Assembly: GCF_030818955.1 (NCBI RefSeq)
Contig: NZ_JAUTBF010000001.1
Span: forward strand, 1,612,001 to 1,676,000
Reading direction: 5' to 3'
From: Microbacterium trichothecenolyticum
GTDB lineage: Bacteria; Actinomycetota; Actinomycetes; Actinomycetales; Microbacteriaceae
DNA length: 64,000 nt
The number at the start of each line of letters is the position of its first letter. The stretch's first letter is position 1. The notes under the pieces were generated by a model. The model was not told where the DNA came from, ran no database searches, and saw only the letters and a list, made by a program, of their open reading frames with translations. Below, one piece after another: positions 23,856 through 32,522 of the stretch. Position numbers and translations under genes: made by a program.

Positions 23856-24410
23856 TCAGACCTCGACCGCGCCCGAGCCGAACACCTGGGAGTCGCGGTG
23901 GGCCAGGATCTGGTTGACCTCGACCTGGTCGACGAGTGTCTCGTGCACCAGCACCGCGTGGGGAATGTTCTTCATGCGCAGCGGCGGCTCCACACCGTTG
24001 GAGAGCGACAGCGTCCCCGCCCCCCACAACCGCTGCAGGATGCCGCGGCGCATCTGGATCGCGTACCCGCGCACGTGCGAGATCTCGCGGCGGTTCGCGC
24101 CGAAAGGACCGGAGCGCTCGATGACGCGGCGCGTCGTGATCGTCCACGTGTGCGACAGCCAGACGAGGTACGGCACGACCACCAGCAGCAGCACGACGGA
24201 GCTCGCGGCCGTCACGAGCATCCAGTTCTCGAAGGGGGCCGGGAGATTGTCGTACAAGTACGGGGTCGCCCCGGCGACGGCGACGAGGATGAGCGCCGAC
24301 CACGTCAAGCGCCGCGCGTGCGAGCGGAGCCGGGCGATGCGCAGTTCGGGCGCGGCGGTGCCGGGCGCCGGGGTCCGCGGGCGCCCGATCGAACTCGTCG
24401 ACGGGGTCAC
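23856..24410 (-). CDS. PH domain-containing membrane protein
   Basis: A 184-residue protein with two hydrophobic segments (about 36-55 and 65-90) followed by a bacterial PH (bPH2-type) domain that begins at TWTITTRRVIERSG. The ending QVEVNQILAHRD is typical of these small proteins. Function is not established; the gene also sits between purK and birA in mycobacteria (Rv3278c by my memory), so its position is conserved, not accidental. GTG 24410 has the near-consensus -10 box CACAAT 6 nt upstream. Confidence 0.85.
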   Translation of the reverse strand: MTPSTSSIGRPRTPAPGTAAPELRIARLRSHARRLTWSALILVAVAGATPYLYDNLPAPFENWMLVTAASSVVLLLVVVPYLVWLSHTWTITTRRVIERSGPFGANRREISHVRGYAIQMRRGILQRLWGAGTLSLSNGVEPPLRMKNIPHAVLVHETLVDQVEVNQILAHRDSQVFGSGAVEV

Positions 24411-24464
24411 GTTCTCATTGTGCGACGCGCGCTGCCCCGTCGCGGTCGAACACGCGGGACGACC

Positions 24465-25247
24465 TCACCGCACGTGCACGACATCGCCGGCCGACACGGT
24501 GGTGCGGATCGTGCCCGACTCGACGACGAGGCGCCCGTCGTCGGCGAGTCCGGATGCGCGTCCCTGCACGCTCGTGCCGTCGGGGAGCGACACGGTCACC
24601 TCGCGTCCGACCGTCGCGCACAGCTCCTCGATGTCGCGGTGCACGCGCTCCACGTCGCCGGACGACAGACGCGACAACGTCGCATCGAGATGCTCGAGGT
24701 AGTCGGCCAGCAGCTCGTCGTCGTCGCAGTCGGCACCCATCGCCGCGAACGACGTGGCCGTGGTCACCGGCAGTTCGGCACGGGTCATGCGCGTGTTGAT
24801 CCCGGCCCCCACGACGACGGTGTCGAAGGTGCCCGGCACCGCCTCGGCCAGGATGCCGCAGATCTTGCCGCCCTCGACGAGCACGTCGTTCGGCCACTTC
24901 AGCTCCGCGGTACCTCCGTGACCGTGAAGCTGCCGACGCACGGCGCGCGTCATGGCCGCCCCCGCAGCGAGGGGGATCCAGCCGCGCAGCGCGAGCGGCA
25001 CCGTGGATGCATCGACCACCACCGAGACCGCGAGCGCCGTGCCGGGTGCCGCCGTCCACGAACGGTCGAGCCGACCTCGCCCGGCACGCTGGTCGTCGGT
25101 CACCAGCGCCGAGAGGTGCGGCCAGCCGGCGGGATCGGCCGCGACGGCGGCGACGACGTCGGCGTTGGTGGAGTCGGTGGTCTCGACCACCTGGACACGG
25201 GGGCTGCGGGCCGCGGTGCGCGGGTATCCGTTCGCGGGAATCGCCAT
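24465..25247 (-). CDS. birA: Biotin--[acetyl-CoA-carboxylase] ligase
   Basis: Biotin protein ligase of 260 residues. It activates biotin to biotinyl-AMP and attaches it to the BCCP lysine of the acyl-CoA carboxylase alpha subunit encoded at 32523. Motifs in order are [10 protein letters not shown] (adenylate site), [14 protein letters not shown] (the GRGRxxR biotin loop), KWPNDV and GAGINT. There is no N-terminal DNA-binding domain, so it is a class I ligase without the repressor role of E. coli BirA. ATG 25247 has TAGGGT 7 nt upstream and faces the carboxylase beta gene; the longer frame to 25532 is not used. Confidence 0.93.
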   Translation of the reverse strand: MAIPANGYPRTAARSPRVQVVETTDSTNADVVAAVAADPAGWPHLSALVTDDQRAGRGRLDRSWTAAPGTALAVSVVVDASTVPLALRGWIPLAAGAAMTRAVRRQLHGHGGTAELKWPNDVLVEGGKICGILAEAVPGTFDTVVVGAGINTRMTRAELPVTTATSFAAMGADCDDDELLADYLEHLDATLSRLSSGDVERVHRDIEELCATVGREVTVSLPDGTSVQGRASGLADDGRLVVESGTIRTTVSAGDVVHVR

Positions 25248-25254
25248 GATCCAC

Positions 25255-25260
25255 ACCCTA
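25255..25260 (-). promoter_or_regulatory. Leaderless-type -10 box (TAGGGT) of birA
   Basis: TAGGGT on the minus strand, 7 nt before ATG 25247. It is the same hexamer as in the divergent carboxylase promoter. Confidence 0.6.
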
Positions 25261-25391
25261 GGCACGCGAAGCATCCGGGGGTACCGCTTGCATCCCCGTT
25301 CGTCGCCATCCCCCCGGATGGTGTCCGGATACCACAGCGCTCCAGGGATTCGCTTGTGCGCACCCTCCAACGCCGGTGCCGGTGCGGTCGC

Positions 25392-25397
25392 TAGGGT
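25392..25397 (+). promoter_or_regulatory. Leaderless-type -10 box (TAGGGT) of the acyl-CoA carboxylase beta gene
   Basis: TAGGGT ends 7 nt before GTG 25405. A GGGGGTACC motif lies in the same divergent region at 25277-25285. Confidence 0.6.
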
Positions 25398-25404
25398 GGA
25401 AAGC

Positions 25405-26994
25405 GTGACCGACCAGCCCGATCTCTTCACCACCGCCGGCAAGATCGCGGACCTGCGCAACAGGTTCCAAGAGGCGGTCGTCGACGCCGAAGCCGCCGCC
25501 CGCACCAAGCAGCACGCGAAGGGCAAACTCACGGCCCGCGAGCGCCTGGAGATGCTGGTCGACCCGGGCTCGTTCGTCGAGCTCGACGAGTACGTCCGTC
25601 ACCGCACCACGGCCTTCGGTATGGACAAGTCGCGTCCCTACGGCGACTCCGTGGTCACGGGCACCGGCACGATCCACGGCCGCACGGTCGCGGTGTACGC
25701 GCAGGACTTCTCCACCTTCGGCGGCTCGCTCGGCGAGGTCGCCGGCGACAAGATCATCAAGGTCATGGAGCTGGCCCTCCGCAGCGGCATCCCGATCATC
25801 GGCATCCTGGACTCCGGTGGTGCCCGCATCCAGGAAGGCGTCGTGGCCCTCGGCAAGTACGGCGAGATCTTCCGCCTGAACACCGCCGCCTCGGGTGTCA
25901 TCCCGCAGATCTCGATCATCATGGGCCCCGCGGCCGGTGGCGCGGTGTACTCCCCCGCCCTCACCGACTTCGTCATCATGGTCGACAAGACCAGCCAGAT
26001 GTTCGTCACCGGCCCCGATGTCATCAAGACCGTCACCGGCGAAGACGTGGGCATGGAAGAGCTCGGCGGCGCGCTCACGCACAACACCCGCTCGGGCGTC
26101 GCGCACTACCTCGCCGACGACGAAGACGACGCGATCGACTACGCGCGCGGCCTCATCGGCTACCTGCCCGACAACAACCTCGCCGAGATCCCGGTCTACG
26201 ACACCCCGTTCGAGTTCGAGACGACCGATGCCGACCGCTCGCTGAACACGGTCATCCCCGACTCCCCGAACCAGCCGTACGACATCCACACCGTGATCGA
26301 GGGGATCGTCGACGCCGGCGACTTCCTCGAGGTGCAGCCCCTCTTCGCCCCGAACATCGTGATCGGCTTCGGCCGCATCGAGGGACGCACGGTGGGCATC
26401 ATCGCCAACCAGCCGTCGCAGATGGCCGGCACGCTCAACATCGACGCCGGCGAGAAGGCCAGCCGCTTCGTGCGTTTCTGCGACGCCTTCTCCATCCCGA
26501 TCGTGACCCTCGTCGACGTCCCCGGCTACCTGCCCGGGACCGACCAGGAGTGGACCGGTGTCATCCGCCGCGGCGCGAAGCTGCTGTACGCGTACGCCGA
26601 GGCGACCGTGCCGCTGGTCACCGTGATCCTGCGCAAGGCCTACGGCGGCGCCTACATCGTCATGGGCTCCAAGCAGCTCGGCGCCGACATCAACCTCGCC
26701 TGGCCCACCGCCGAGATCGCCGTCATGGGCGGCCAGGGAGCGGTCAACATCCTCTACCGCGGCGAGATCAAGCGCGCCGAGGAAGCGGGCGAAGACGTCG
26801 CCGCCGTGCGCACGCGTCTCGCGAACGAGTACACCTACAACGTGGCATCCCCCTTCCTCGCCGCCGAGCGCGGCGAGCTCGACGGGATCATCGAGCCCGC
26901 ACAGACGCGCGTGTCGATCGCCAAGGCCCTGCGGGCGCTGCGCAACAAGCGCGCGAGCCTGCCGGCCAAGAAGCACGGGAACATCCCGCTGTGA
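25405..26994 (+). CDS. accD: Acyl-CoA carboxylase beta subunit (carboxyltransferase)
   Basis: Carboxyltransferase of 529 residues that moves CO2 from carboxybiotin to acetyl- or propionyl-CoA, giving malonyl- or methylmalonyl-CoA. The two crotonase-like halves are clear: the first has [14 protein letters not shown] and [18 protein letters not shown], forming one oxyanion hole; the second has [13 protein letters not shown] and [13 protein letters not shown]. It works with the biotinylated alpha subunit (32523) and the epsilon subunit, whose GTG start overlaps its stop. Gene order birA, beta, epsilon, maf, alpha matches the AccD5/AccE5/AccA3 locus of mycobacteria, so propionyl-CoA is a likely substrate alongside acetyl-CoA. 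Confidence 0.94.
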   Translation: MTDQPDLFTTAGKIADLRNRFQEAVVDAEAAARTKQHAKGKLTARERLEMLVDPGSFVELDEYVRHRTTAFGMDKSRPYGDSVVTGTGTIHGRTVAVYAQDFSTFGGSLGEVAGDKIIKVMELALRSGIPIIGILDSGGARIQEGVVALGKYGEIFRLNTAASGVIPQISIIMGPAAGGAVYSPALTDFVIMVDKTSQMFVTGPDVIKTVTGEDVGMEELGGALTHNTRSGVAHYLADDEDDAIDYARGLIGYLPDNNLAEIPVYDTPFEFETTDADRSLNTVIPDSPNQPYDIHTVIEGIVDAGDFLEVQPLFAPNIVIGFGRIEGRTVGIIANQPSQMAGTLNIDAGEKASRFVRFCDAFSIPIVTLVDVPGYLPGTDQEWTGVIRRGAKLLYAYAEATVPLVTVILRKAYGGAYIVMGSKQLGADINLAWPTAEIAVMGGQGAVNILYRGEIKRAEEAGEDVAAVRTRLANEYTYNVASPFLAAERGELDGIIEPAQTRVSIAKALRALRNKRASLPAKKHGNIPL

Positions 26995-27236
26995 GCCACG
27001 ATCACGCCGCCGAGACCGAGGCCGGGCAGCCGCCCGTCGTGGCCGAGGTCGTGCGGGGCACGCCCACGGAAGAGGAGCTGGCCGCGGCCGTCGTCGTGGT
27101 GAGCGAGGCGTACGCGCGCGAAGTCGAGGAGGCCACCGTTCCCGACACTCGCGCGCGCTCTCGATGGGAGATCTCGGCGCGCGGACTGCGGTCGCCGCTG
27201 GAGCGCGCCGCGGGGTGGAGCGGTTTCACCGGCTGA
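26991..27236 (+). CDS. accE: Acyl-CoA carboxylase epsilon subunit
   Basis: A small acidic protein of 81 residues. In actinobacteria the epsilon subunit holds alpha and beta together and raises activity. Features are the core [20 protein letters not shown] (about 13-32), a helix ([14 protein letters not shown]) and the C-terminal [13 protein letters not shown] before a Trp-containing tail, all usual for AccE. GTG 26991 overlaps the beta stop codon (GTGA), so the two subunits should be made in step. The gene is followed by three hairpins that separate it from convergent genes. Confidence 0.9.
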   Translation: MSHDHAAETEAGQPPVVAEVVRGTPTEEELAAAVVVVSEAYAREVEEATVPDTRARSRWEISARGLRSPLERAAGWSGFTG

Positions 27237-27301
27237 CCCGGGGATGTCCCCCGAAATACCTACAGACGCCGCGGCGCCGATGCCGAATACTGGAGGAGCT
27301 G

Positions 27302-27379
27302 GAACGCGTCACGCGTTCGGTCGGGCCGCTTCTTCGAGCCGGTTCCGGCCTTGCGAACGGTTTTCGGGTAACCGTTCGC
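27302..27379. other. Two perfect hairpins downstream of accE
   Basis: GAACGCG-TCA-CGCGTTC (27302-27318) and a 10-bp stem GCGAACGGTT/AACCGTTCGC with a 7-nt loop (27353-27379) precede the terminator at 27382. They may be processing or termination signals. Confidence 0.5.
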
Positions 27380-27381
27380 CT

Positions 27382-27416
27382 GGGTGAGGGGTCGGCGATC
27401 ACGCCGCCCCTCACCC
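27382..27416. terminator. Bidirectional terminator between accE and the sensor genes
   Basis: GGGTGAGGGG (27382-27391) pairs with CCCCTCACCC (27407-27416). CGGCG/CGCCG continues the stem around an ATCA loop. It lies between convergent genes and so can serve both. Confidence 0.75.
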
Positions 27417-27478
27417 CTCACTCCTCTCCGAGGCTCGCCCCGCGGCCCGCGCATCGGTGTGCTCCCGGTGGCGAATGC

Positions 27479-28525
27479 TCAGCGGGGTCGCCTGATCTCG
27501 CGCCACAGGTCGACCTGATCGTCGTCGCCGCTCGCGCCCTCGCCGCTGGAGCGGCCCACGATGGTGACCGCGACCTCGTGATGCGGCGAGGTGCGGACGA
27601 TGAGGCGCTCCGACACGGCGTCACGCAGGACGGATGCCAGCTCACCGCGGATGTCGACGAGGGCGGGCGTCGCGAGGCCCTCGAGACCGCCCTCGTCGAA
27701 GAGACTGACCGAAATCCCTCGACGGCGAGCCGCTTCGATCTCGGCACGCACCGCGTCGTCGAGCAGGCGAGGACCACGCAGCTCGTCGCGCAGACTCGCC
27801 TCGGCGTGGCGCGCGGCCGCCTTCTCGCTCGCGCGCAGATTGCCCCCGGTCTCGATGGTGCGCGCGAGGATCGGACCCGCGGCCTGCAGCGCACGCTGCA
27901 CGTGCAGTCGCCGTTCGCGCTGCCGCCCGCTCTGCGAGGCCTGCCACGCCGAGGCAGCCTGCTGCAGCTCCACGAGGTGATCGGCATCGCGCGCCGTACG
28001 ATCGAGGGCGACCATGAGCAGCTGCCCGGCCGCGACCCAGACGATCGAGCCCACGAGCCCCAGGCTGAGGGCGTCGAGCGGGCCGAGCCAGAACGCCGAC
28101 GAGAGCGCGAGGATCGCCATGCCGGTCCACGCCACGAGGGGACTTCGACGCACGACGACGATCGTCATGAGGGCACCGATCGCACCGATCACCCATGTCA
28201 CGAAGGGCTGCCCCCGACCGGCCTCGGTCACCGCCGAGAACGTCGCGGTGGGAACGACCACCGCCGCGAGCAGCGCCAGGGCCACGCCCCAGGTCGGCAT
28301 CTGTCGCATCGGTGCCACGGGCCCGGGGGCCGCCGCGCGCTCCGGCGCGGCACGCCCTCCGATCGCGAAGATCCACAGCCAGGTCACCGGCAGATAGAAC
28401 ACGAGTGCCGCGACGATCAGCCAGCCCCGCTCGACGGTCTCGGGCGATGTCCACAGCAACCCCCGCGCCGCCAGGTAGGCGGTGAACGCGAGCGCGATGC
28501 TCGACAGGACGAAGCGGACGGTCAC
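27479..28525 (-). CDS. Membrane protein with degenerate histidine-kinase-like domain
   Basis: A 348-residue protein with about six hydrophobic segments in residues 1-190, then a helical region (LVELQQAASAWQASQSGRQRERR) where a sensor kinase would have its dimerisation helices. The C-terminal ~130 residues resemble the fold of a kinase ATPase domain in order and length, but I find no phospho-acceptor His motif, no N-box and no DxGxG. It is probably a non-catalytic partner of the kinase just upstream. GTG 28525 overlaps the kinase stop (GTGA). A TTG at 28528 one codon earlier is possible but unlikely. Confidence 0.72.
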   Translation of the reverse strand: MTVRFVLSSIALAFTAYLAARGLLWTSPETVERGWLIVAALVFYLPVTWLWIFAIGGRAAPERAAAPGPVAPMRQMPTWGVALALLAAVVVPTATFSAVTEAGRGQPFVTWVIGAIGALMTIVVVRRSPLVAWTGMAILALSSAFWLGPLDALSLGLVGSIVWVAAGQLLMVALDRTARDADHLVELQQAASAWQASQSGRQRERRLHVQRALQAAGPILARTIETGGNLRASEKAAARHAEASLRDELRGPRLLDDAVRAEIEAARRRGISVSLFDEGGLEGLATPALVDIRGELASVLRDAVSERLIVRTSPHHEVAVTIVGRSSGEGASGDDDQVDLWREIRRPR

Positions 28526-29778
28526 CAACGGTCACCGCTCTCCCACTCGAGCGTCACCGTCGTGCCGGCCGCACCCGAGTCGATGTCGCTGCGGCCGCCC
28601 ACGGCGCTCACGCGGGCGATGATCGACCCACGGATGCCGAGACGGTCGGCGGGGATCGCATCCACGTCGAACCCGGCCCCGGCGTCGCGTACGCGCACCG
28701 CGATGCTGCCGGGGGCCGCGTACCCGGCCAACTGCACCGACAGCCCCTGCGCGTCGGCATGCTGGACCGCGTTGGCCACGGCCTGCATCGACGCCAACAC
28801 GAGCGCCCGCGCGACCCGGCCCGGCACCCGCGGCGTGCCGTCCTCGACACGGCGTGCCACCTCGAGGTCGACGCCGAGGTCGCGGGCCGCGATTTCGATG
28901 TCGTCAGCCAGACGGGTGGCGGGCACCGGCTCGTCGCTGCCCTCGAGAGCGTCTTTCTCGGCGTTGGCGAGGCGAGTGAGCGCCTCGCGCGCCATGCTCA
29001 CCGCGAGGGTCCGCTCACGCGGCGTCGTCGCGCGCTCCGCGGCCAGGAGGGCTCCCAGCACGCTGTCGTGCATGAGCGCGGCCACCGCGACCCGCTCGTG
29101 TTCGCTCGCGGCAGCGGCGGCCGCCGCCGCGTAGCTCGACACCGCGAGGGTGCGCGTCTGGTCGACGTTGACGGCGACCGAGCGGTACATCCACGCCAGC
29201 GTCAGCAACACGCTGCCCAGGATGAGCGCGAACGACACGTCGAGCAGGACGGGCAGCACGAAATCGGGATCGCCTCCGGCCTGCAGCAGCCGAACGCCCC
29301 CGAAGAGGAGGGGTGCCGCCACCGTCCACGCGATCTGTGCCGGGAGGGGGAAGGCCACCACCGCCGCCAACGTGGCGATGTTGATGAGGTAGAAGATCCA
29401 CGGGTTCTCGGTGGGGACCGGGGGCGGTCCGCCGGCGGTCGCCAGCGGCCACAGTGCCAGGGCGACGAGGAAGACAACCGCGAAGAGGCCGGCGAACATG
29501 CGCGCCAACCGCCCGACGGCGCAGGCGATGATCATCGCGACGAGCGGAAGGAACACGCCCAGCGTCATCGGCAGATGCCAGCCGGGAGCCTCGTCGCCGG
29601 TCCCGAAGGCGGCGGCGAAGGCCTGCGCACCCAGGACGAGCGCACCCGGTCCGACGAGGAGCGTGAGGACGCGCTCGATCCGCGTCTGCGTGAACGACCC
29701 CGAATCGCCCTGCGTCTCGCGGGAGTGAGGGATGCGGCCCCAGGCGTCGTCCAGGACCGATCGGGGGGTGTCAGCCAT
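28522..29778 (-). CDS. Sensor histidine kinase (NarL-partner type)
   Basis: A 418-residue membrane kinase. Residues ~45-230 have about six hydrophobic segments; then comes ALMHDSVLGALLAAE, whose His-Asp is the phospho-acceptor of HisKA_3-like kinases, and an ATPase domain with VANAVQHA (N-box) and RDAGAGFD (G1 box). It would phosphorylate the response regulator encoded upstream. ATG 29778 lies 8 nt inside the end of the regulator gene, and its own stop overlaps the degenerate partner, so the three form one unit. A run of eight alanines (about 240-247) lies just before the kinase core. The signal sensed is unknown. Confidence 0.85.
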   Translation of the reverse strand: MADTPRSVLDDAWGRIPHSRETQGDSGSFTQTRIERVLTLLVGPGALVLGAQAFAAAFGTGDEAPGWHLPMTLGVFLPLVAMIIACAVGRLARMFAGLFAVVFLVALALWPLATAGGPPPVPTENPWIFYLINIATLAAVVAFPLPAQIAWTVAAPLLFGGVRLLQAGGDPDFVLPVLLDVSFALILGSVLLTLAWMYRSVAVNVDQTRTLAVSSYAAAAAAAASEHERVAVAALMHDSVLGALLAAERATTPRERTLAVSMAREALTRLANAEKDALEGSDEPVPATRLADDIEIAARDLGVDLEVARRVEDGTPRVPGRVARALVLASMQAVANAVQHADAQGLSVQLAGYAAPGSIAVRVRDAGAGFDVDAIPADRLGIRGSIIARVSAVGGRSDIDSGAAGTTVTLEWESGDRW

Positions 29779-30439
29779 GGCCCACGGCGGCATCGGGCGC
29801 GTCGTGGAGGATGCCGTCCTCCATCGCGCGCCGCAGCAGATCGACCTTCGTGGGGGCCGGGCGGCCGACCTCGACGTACTTGACCCGCACGCGGGTGATG
29901 TTCTCTTTGGCGGTCGAGTACGCCACACCGAGGCGCTCGGCCACGGCTTTGAGCGGCAGACCCGCCGCATACAGCCGGAGCACCTCGCGCTCGCGCGCCG
30001 ACAGCTGCGCATCGGCGAACTCGCGGTCGCCCTCGACCGCGCTCGCCCATTCGACGTTGTCGAGCAGCTCACCGCGCGCCACGACGTCGATCGCGCCCAG
30101 CACCTCGTGCGTGGGCGAGGACTTGCTGACGATCCCCGCTGCCCCCGCCGCCAGAGCCTCGCGCACCGCCGCCGCGCGATCGGCCACGCTGTGGATGATG
30201 ACGCTGGAGCCGTCGCGGACGACACGGTCGACGTTCTCGGACACCGTGGTGCCATCGCCGAGCGTGAGATCGAGCACCACGACGTCGGCCGGCGATGTGG
30301 CGCCTGCCCGTCGCCAGTCAAGGTAGGCGGCGACGTTGGCGCCGGAGAAGACCACCTCGGTGGCGCCGGTCCCCGTCAACGCCGCCTCGAGACCGAGCCG
30401 AACGGACTCGTGATCATCGATGAGGGCGACACGCGTCAT
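29771..30439 (-). CDS. NarL/LuxR-family response regulator
   Basis: Two-domain regulator of 222 residues. The receiver domain has the acidic pair in ALIDDHESV (about 5-13), the phosphorylation Asp in VVVLDLTLGDG (about 57) and a conserved Lys in IVSKSSP. The C-terminal helix-turn-helix has LSAREREVLRLYAAGLPLK and AYSTAKENI, the LuxR-type DNA-binding helices. It is activated by the kinase encoded immediately downstream. ATG 30439 has TACGAT 6 nt upstream, so it leads a leaderless three-gene operon. Target genes cannot be told from the window. Confidence 0.9.
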   Translation of the reverse strand: MTRVALIDDHESVRLGLEAALTGTGATEVVFSGANVAAYLDWRRAGATSPADVVVLDLTLGDGTTVSENVDRVVRDGSSVIIHSVADRAAAVREALAAGAAGIVSKSSPTHEVLGAIDVVARGELLDNVEWASAVEGDREFADAQLSAREREVLRLYAAGLPLKAVAERLGVAYSTAKENITRVRVKYVEVGRPAPTKVDLLRRAMEDGILHDAPDAAVGHG

Positions 30440-30445
30440 TGGTTC

Positions 30446-30451
30446 ATCGTA
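30446..30451 (-). promoter_or_regulatory. Leaderless-type -10 box (TACGAT) of the response regulator operon
   Basis: TACGAT on the minus strand, 6 nt before ATG 30439. Confidence 0.55.
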
Positions 30452-30486
30452 TCGATCCGCCCCTGCCCGGGCAGAGGTTGTGCCCC

Positions 30487-31740
30487 TCACCGACGCAAAA
30501 CGGCCACTGCCTCGACATGGTGCGAATTCGGGAACAGGTCCACGCCGCGGATACCGCGGTCGGCGCGATAGCCCAGATCCGAGAACGTCGCCAGGTCACG
30601 CGCGAGCGCCACCGGGTCGCAGGCCACGTAGACGACGGTCGAGGAGGTCAGCGCGGCGATCCCCTCGACGACCTCACGTCCCGCGCCGGCGCGCGGCGGA
30701 TCGAGCAGCACGACACCGCGGGCGAGACGCTCGCGCTCTCGCGCGGAGGCGTCGGCGACCAGCTTCGCCACGAAGCGGTCGGCTCGGGCCGTCTCGGCAC
30801 GAGCCCCGACCCATTCCGCCAGATTCTCCCCCGCGTGCTCGGTGGCCCGGGGATCGGATTCGACGCTGACGACACGGGTGGACGCACCGCCGAGATCGGC
30901 GATCGTCGCGGCGAACAGTCCCACTCCCCCGTAGAGATCGAGGTGCAGCGCCTCGGGGTCGAGGGCTCCGATGGCCTCGATCTCGTCGGCGACGAGCGCG
31001 GTGAGCGTCTGCGCGGCGAGCCGGTGCACCTGCCAGAAGCCACCGGCATCCACGCGGAACGTGCGGTCGCCGACACGTTCCTCGACGACCTCGGGGGCGG
31101 GGTGGGTACGCACACCGTCGGGCCGCGGGAGCACGCGCACGCGGCCGTCGGCGGGCTGCACGAGATCGATGCGGCCGGGCTCGCTCCCGCGGATCTCCGC
31201 GGCGGCATCGGCGACACCCGCGGTGGCCAACGGCAGATCGGGCGTCTCGATGACCCGGTGCGAGCGCGCGGCGTACGCCCCCACGCGCCCCCGGTCGTCG
31301 ACGTGCAGGCTCACCCGGGTGCGCCACCGCGTGCCGTCGTCGGTCTCGGGCGCACTCGCGTCTCCGGCGGGGCTCACGTCGACCGGCAGATCGAGGCGAC
31401 CCACCCGCTGCAGGGACTCGCGCACCACCCGCTCCTTGAGGGCGCGCTGGTGCCCCAGCACGATGTGACCGAACTCCGCACCGCCCGGACGCTGGGCGGG
31501 ATCGATGTCGATGTCGGCCGCACGCCAGACGTGCGGGCGACGCTCGGGAGCGGCTTCGAGCACCTCGACCGCGTCGGCTCGCCAGAACGCCTTCTTGCGC
31601 GTGTCGGTGAGGCGAGCGCGCACCCGCTCCCCGGGCAGGGTGTCGGCAACGAACACCACGCGCCCCTCGTGCCGACCGACGAAGACGCCGCCGTGGGCGA
31701 TGCCCGTGATATCGAGTTCGATCAGATCGCCGTCGCGCAT
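30487..31740 (-). CDS. TrmA/RlmD-type RNA uracil-5 methyltransferase
   Basis: SAM-dependent RNA methyltransferase of 417 residues. Residues ~1-60 form a TRAM RNA-binding domain (GDLIELDITGIAHGG). The catalytic domain has the SAM loop DLYGGVGLFAATIADLGG, VLLDPPRAG and the nucleophile in VYVACDPVALARD, followed by GVDLFPNSHHVE. The N-terminal Cys cluster that binds an Fe-S cluster in RlmD/RlmCD is absent here (RRPHVWRAADIDIDPAQRPGG). It would methylate a uracil in tRNA or 23S rRNA; the exact target is open. CAGGCT lies 6 nt before ATG 31740. Confidence 0.87.
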   Translation of the reverse strand: MRDGDLIELDITGIAHGGVFVGRHEGRVVFVADTLPGERVRARLTDTRKKAFWRADAVEVLEAAPERRPHVWRAADIDIDPAQRPGGAEFGHIVLGHQRALKERVVRESLQRVGRLDLPVDVSPAGDASAPETDDGTRWRTRVSLHVDDRGRVGAYAARSHRVIETPDLPLATAGVADAAAEIRGSEPGRIDLVQPADGRVRVLPRPDGVRTHPAPEVVEERVGDRTFRVDAGGFWQVHRLAAQTLTALVADEIEAIGALDPEALHLDLYGGVGLFAATIADLGGASTRVVSVESDPRATEHAGENLAEWVGARAETARADRFVAKLVADASARERERLARGVVLLDPPRAGAGREVVEGIAALTSSTVVYVACDPVALARDLATFSDLGYRADRGIRGVDLFPNSHHVEAVAVLRR

Positions 31741-31785
31741 CCTCCGAGCCTGTCACATGCCGCCGACACCGGTCCGTCGGGTCGG

Positions 31786-31791
31786 TAGCGT
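31786..31791 (+). promoter_or_regulatory. Leaderless-type -10 box (TAGCGT) of maf
   Basis: TAGCGT ends 6 nt before ATG 31798. Confidence 0.55.
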
Positions 31792-31797
31792 TATCGC

Positions 31798-32445
31798 ATG
31801 CGCGTGTGCTTGGCATCCACTTCTCCCGCCCGACTGATGCTGCTGCGCCAAGCGGGCATCGAGCCCGAGGCGCGCGCACCCCGGGTCGACGAAGAGGCCG
31901 TGATCGCCGAGGTCGAAGCCGCCGAGAGGCGCCGCCTGCCCGCCGACGAGCACGTGCTGCTGCTCGCGCGCCGCAAGGCGGCCGACGTCGCACACCGCCT
32001 GCACGCGGAGGAACCGGCCTTCGACGGGTTCGTGATCGGCGGCGACTCGATGTTCGCCCTGGGCGATGAGATCCTCGGAAAGCCCTATACGGCCGAGGCG
32101 GCCACCGCCCGCTGGCTCGACATGCGGGGCCGCACCGGTGTGCTGCACTCGGGCCACAGCGTGTTCCGCGTCTCGCCCGACGCGGAACCGCGCGAAGCGT
32201 ACGCGGTCGCCGAGGCGTCGGTGACGTTCGCCGCCGACGTCGACGCCGACGAGATCGCCGCGTACGTCGCGAGCGGGGAGCCGCTCCTGGTGGCCGGCGC
32301 CTTCACGGTCGACAGCCTGGGCGGGGCGTTCATCGAGCGCGTCGATGGCGACCCCTCCACCGTGGTCGGCATGTCGCTGTCGACCGTGCGACGCCTCGTG
32401 CGCGAGCTCGGCGGCGCGTGGACGCAGCTCTGGAACCGTTCGTAG
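31798..32445 (+). CDS. maf: Maf-family nucleoside triphosphate pyrophosphatase
   Basis: A 215-residue Maf protein, which hydrolyses non-canonical or m5U/UTP-type nucleotides to monophosphates. Conserved pieces are LASTSPARLMLLRQAGI at the start, FVIGGDSMFALGDEILGKPYT in the middle (the catalytic acid lies in GGDS) and VAGAFTVDSLGGAFIERVDGDPSTVVGMSL near the end. In this clade the usual D-T-V of the catalytic motif reads GGDSMF. The gene stands between the epsilon and alpha subunits of the acyl-CoA carboxylase, as in mycobacteria. It has its own leaderless -10 box. Confidence 0.92.
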   Translation: MRVCLASTSPARLMLLRQAGIEPEARAPRVDEEAVIAEVEAAERRRLPADEHVLLLARRKAADVAHRLHAEEPAFDGFVIGGDSMFALGDEILGKPYTAEAATARWLDMRGRTGVLHSGHSVFRVSPDAEPREAYAVAEASVTFAADVDADEIAAYVASGEPLLVAGAFTVDSLGGAFIERVDGDPSTVVGMSLSTVRRLVRELGGAWTQLWNRS

Positions 32446-32494
32446 ACTCCCGCACACGTTTTCCGGCGTTTCTTGTCGAGGAGGCTCAAAAGGC

Positions 32495-32506
32495 GGGGGT
32501 ACCCCC
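32495..32506 (+). promoter_or_regulatory. Palindromic GGGGGTACCCCC in the alpha-subunit promoter
   Basis: A perfect 12-bp palindrome lying 4 nt upstream of the -10 box of the carboxylase alpha gene, well placed to block RNA polymerase. The half GGGGGTACC recurs at 25277-25285 in the birA/accD divergent promoter. Operator function is inferred. Confidence 0.4.
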
Positions 32507-32510
32507 TCGC

Positions 32511-32516
32511 TAGGCT
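32511..32516 (+). promoter_or_regulatory. Leaderless-type -10 box (TAGGCT) of the alpha-subunit gene
   Basis: TAGGCT ends 6 nt before ATG 32523. The GGGAGG between them could also act as a short ribosome site if transcription starts further upstream. Confidence 0.6.
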
Positions 32517-32522
32517 GGGAGG

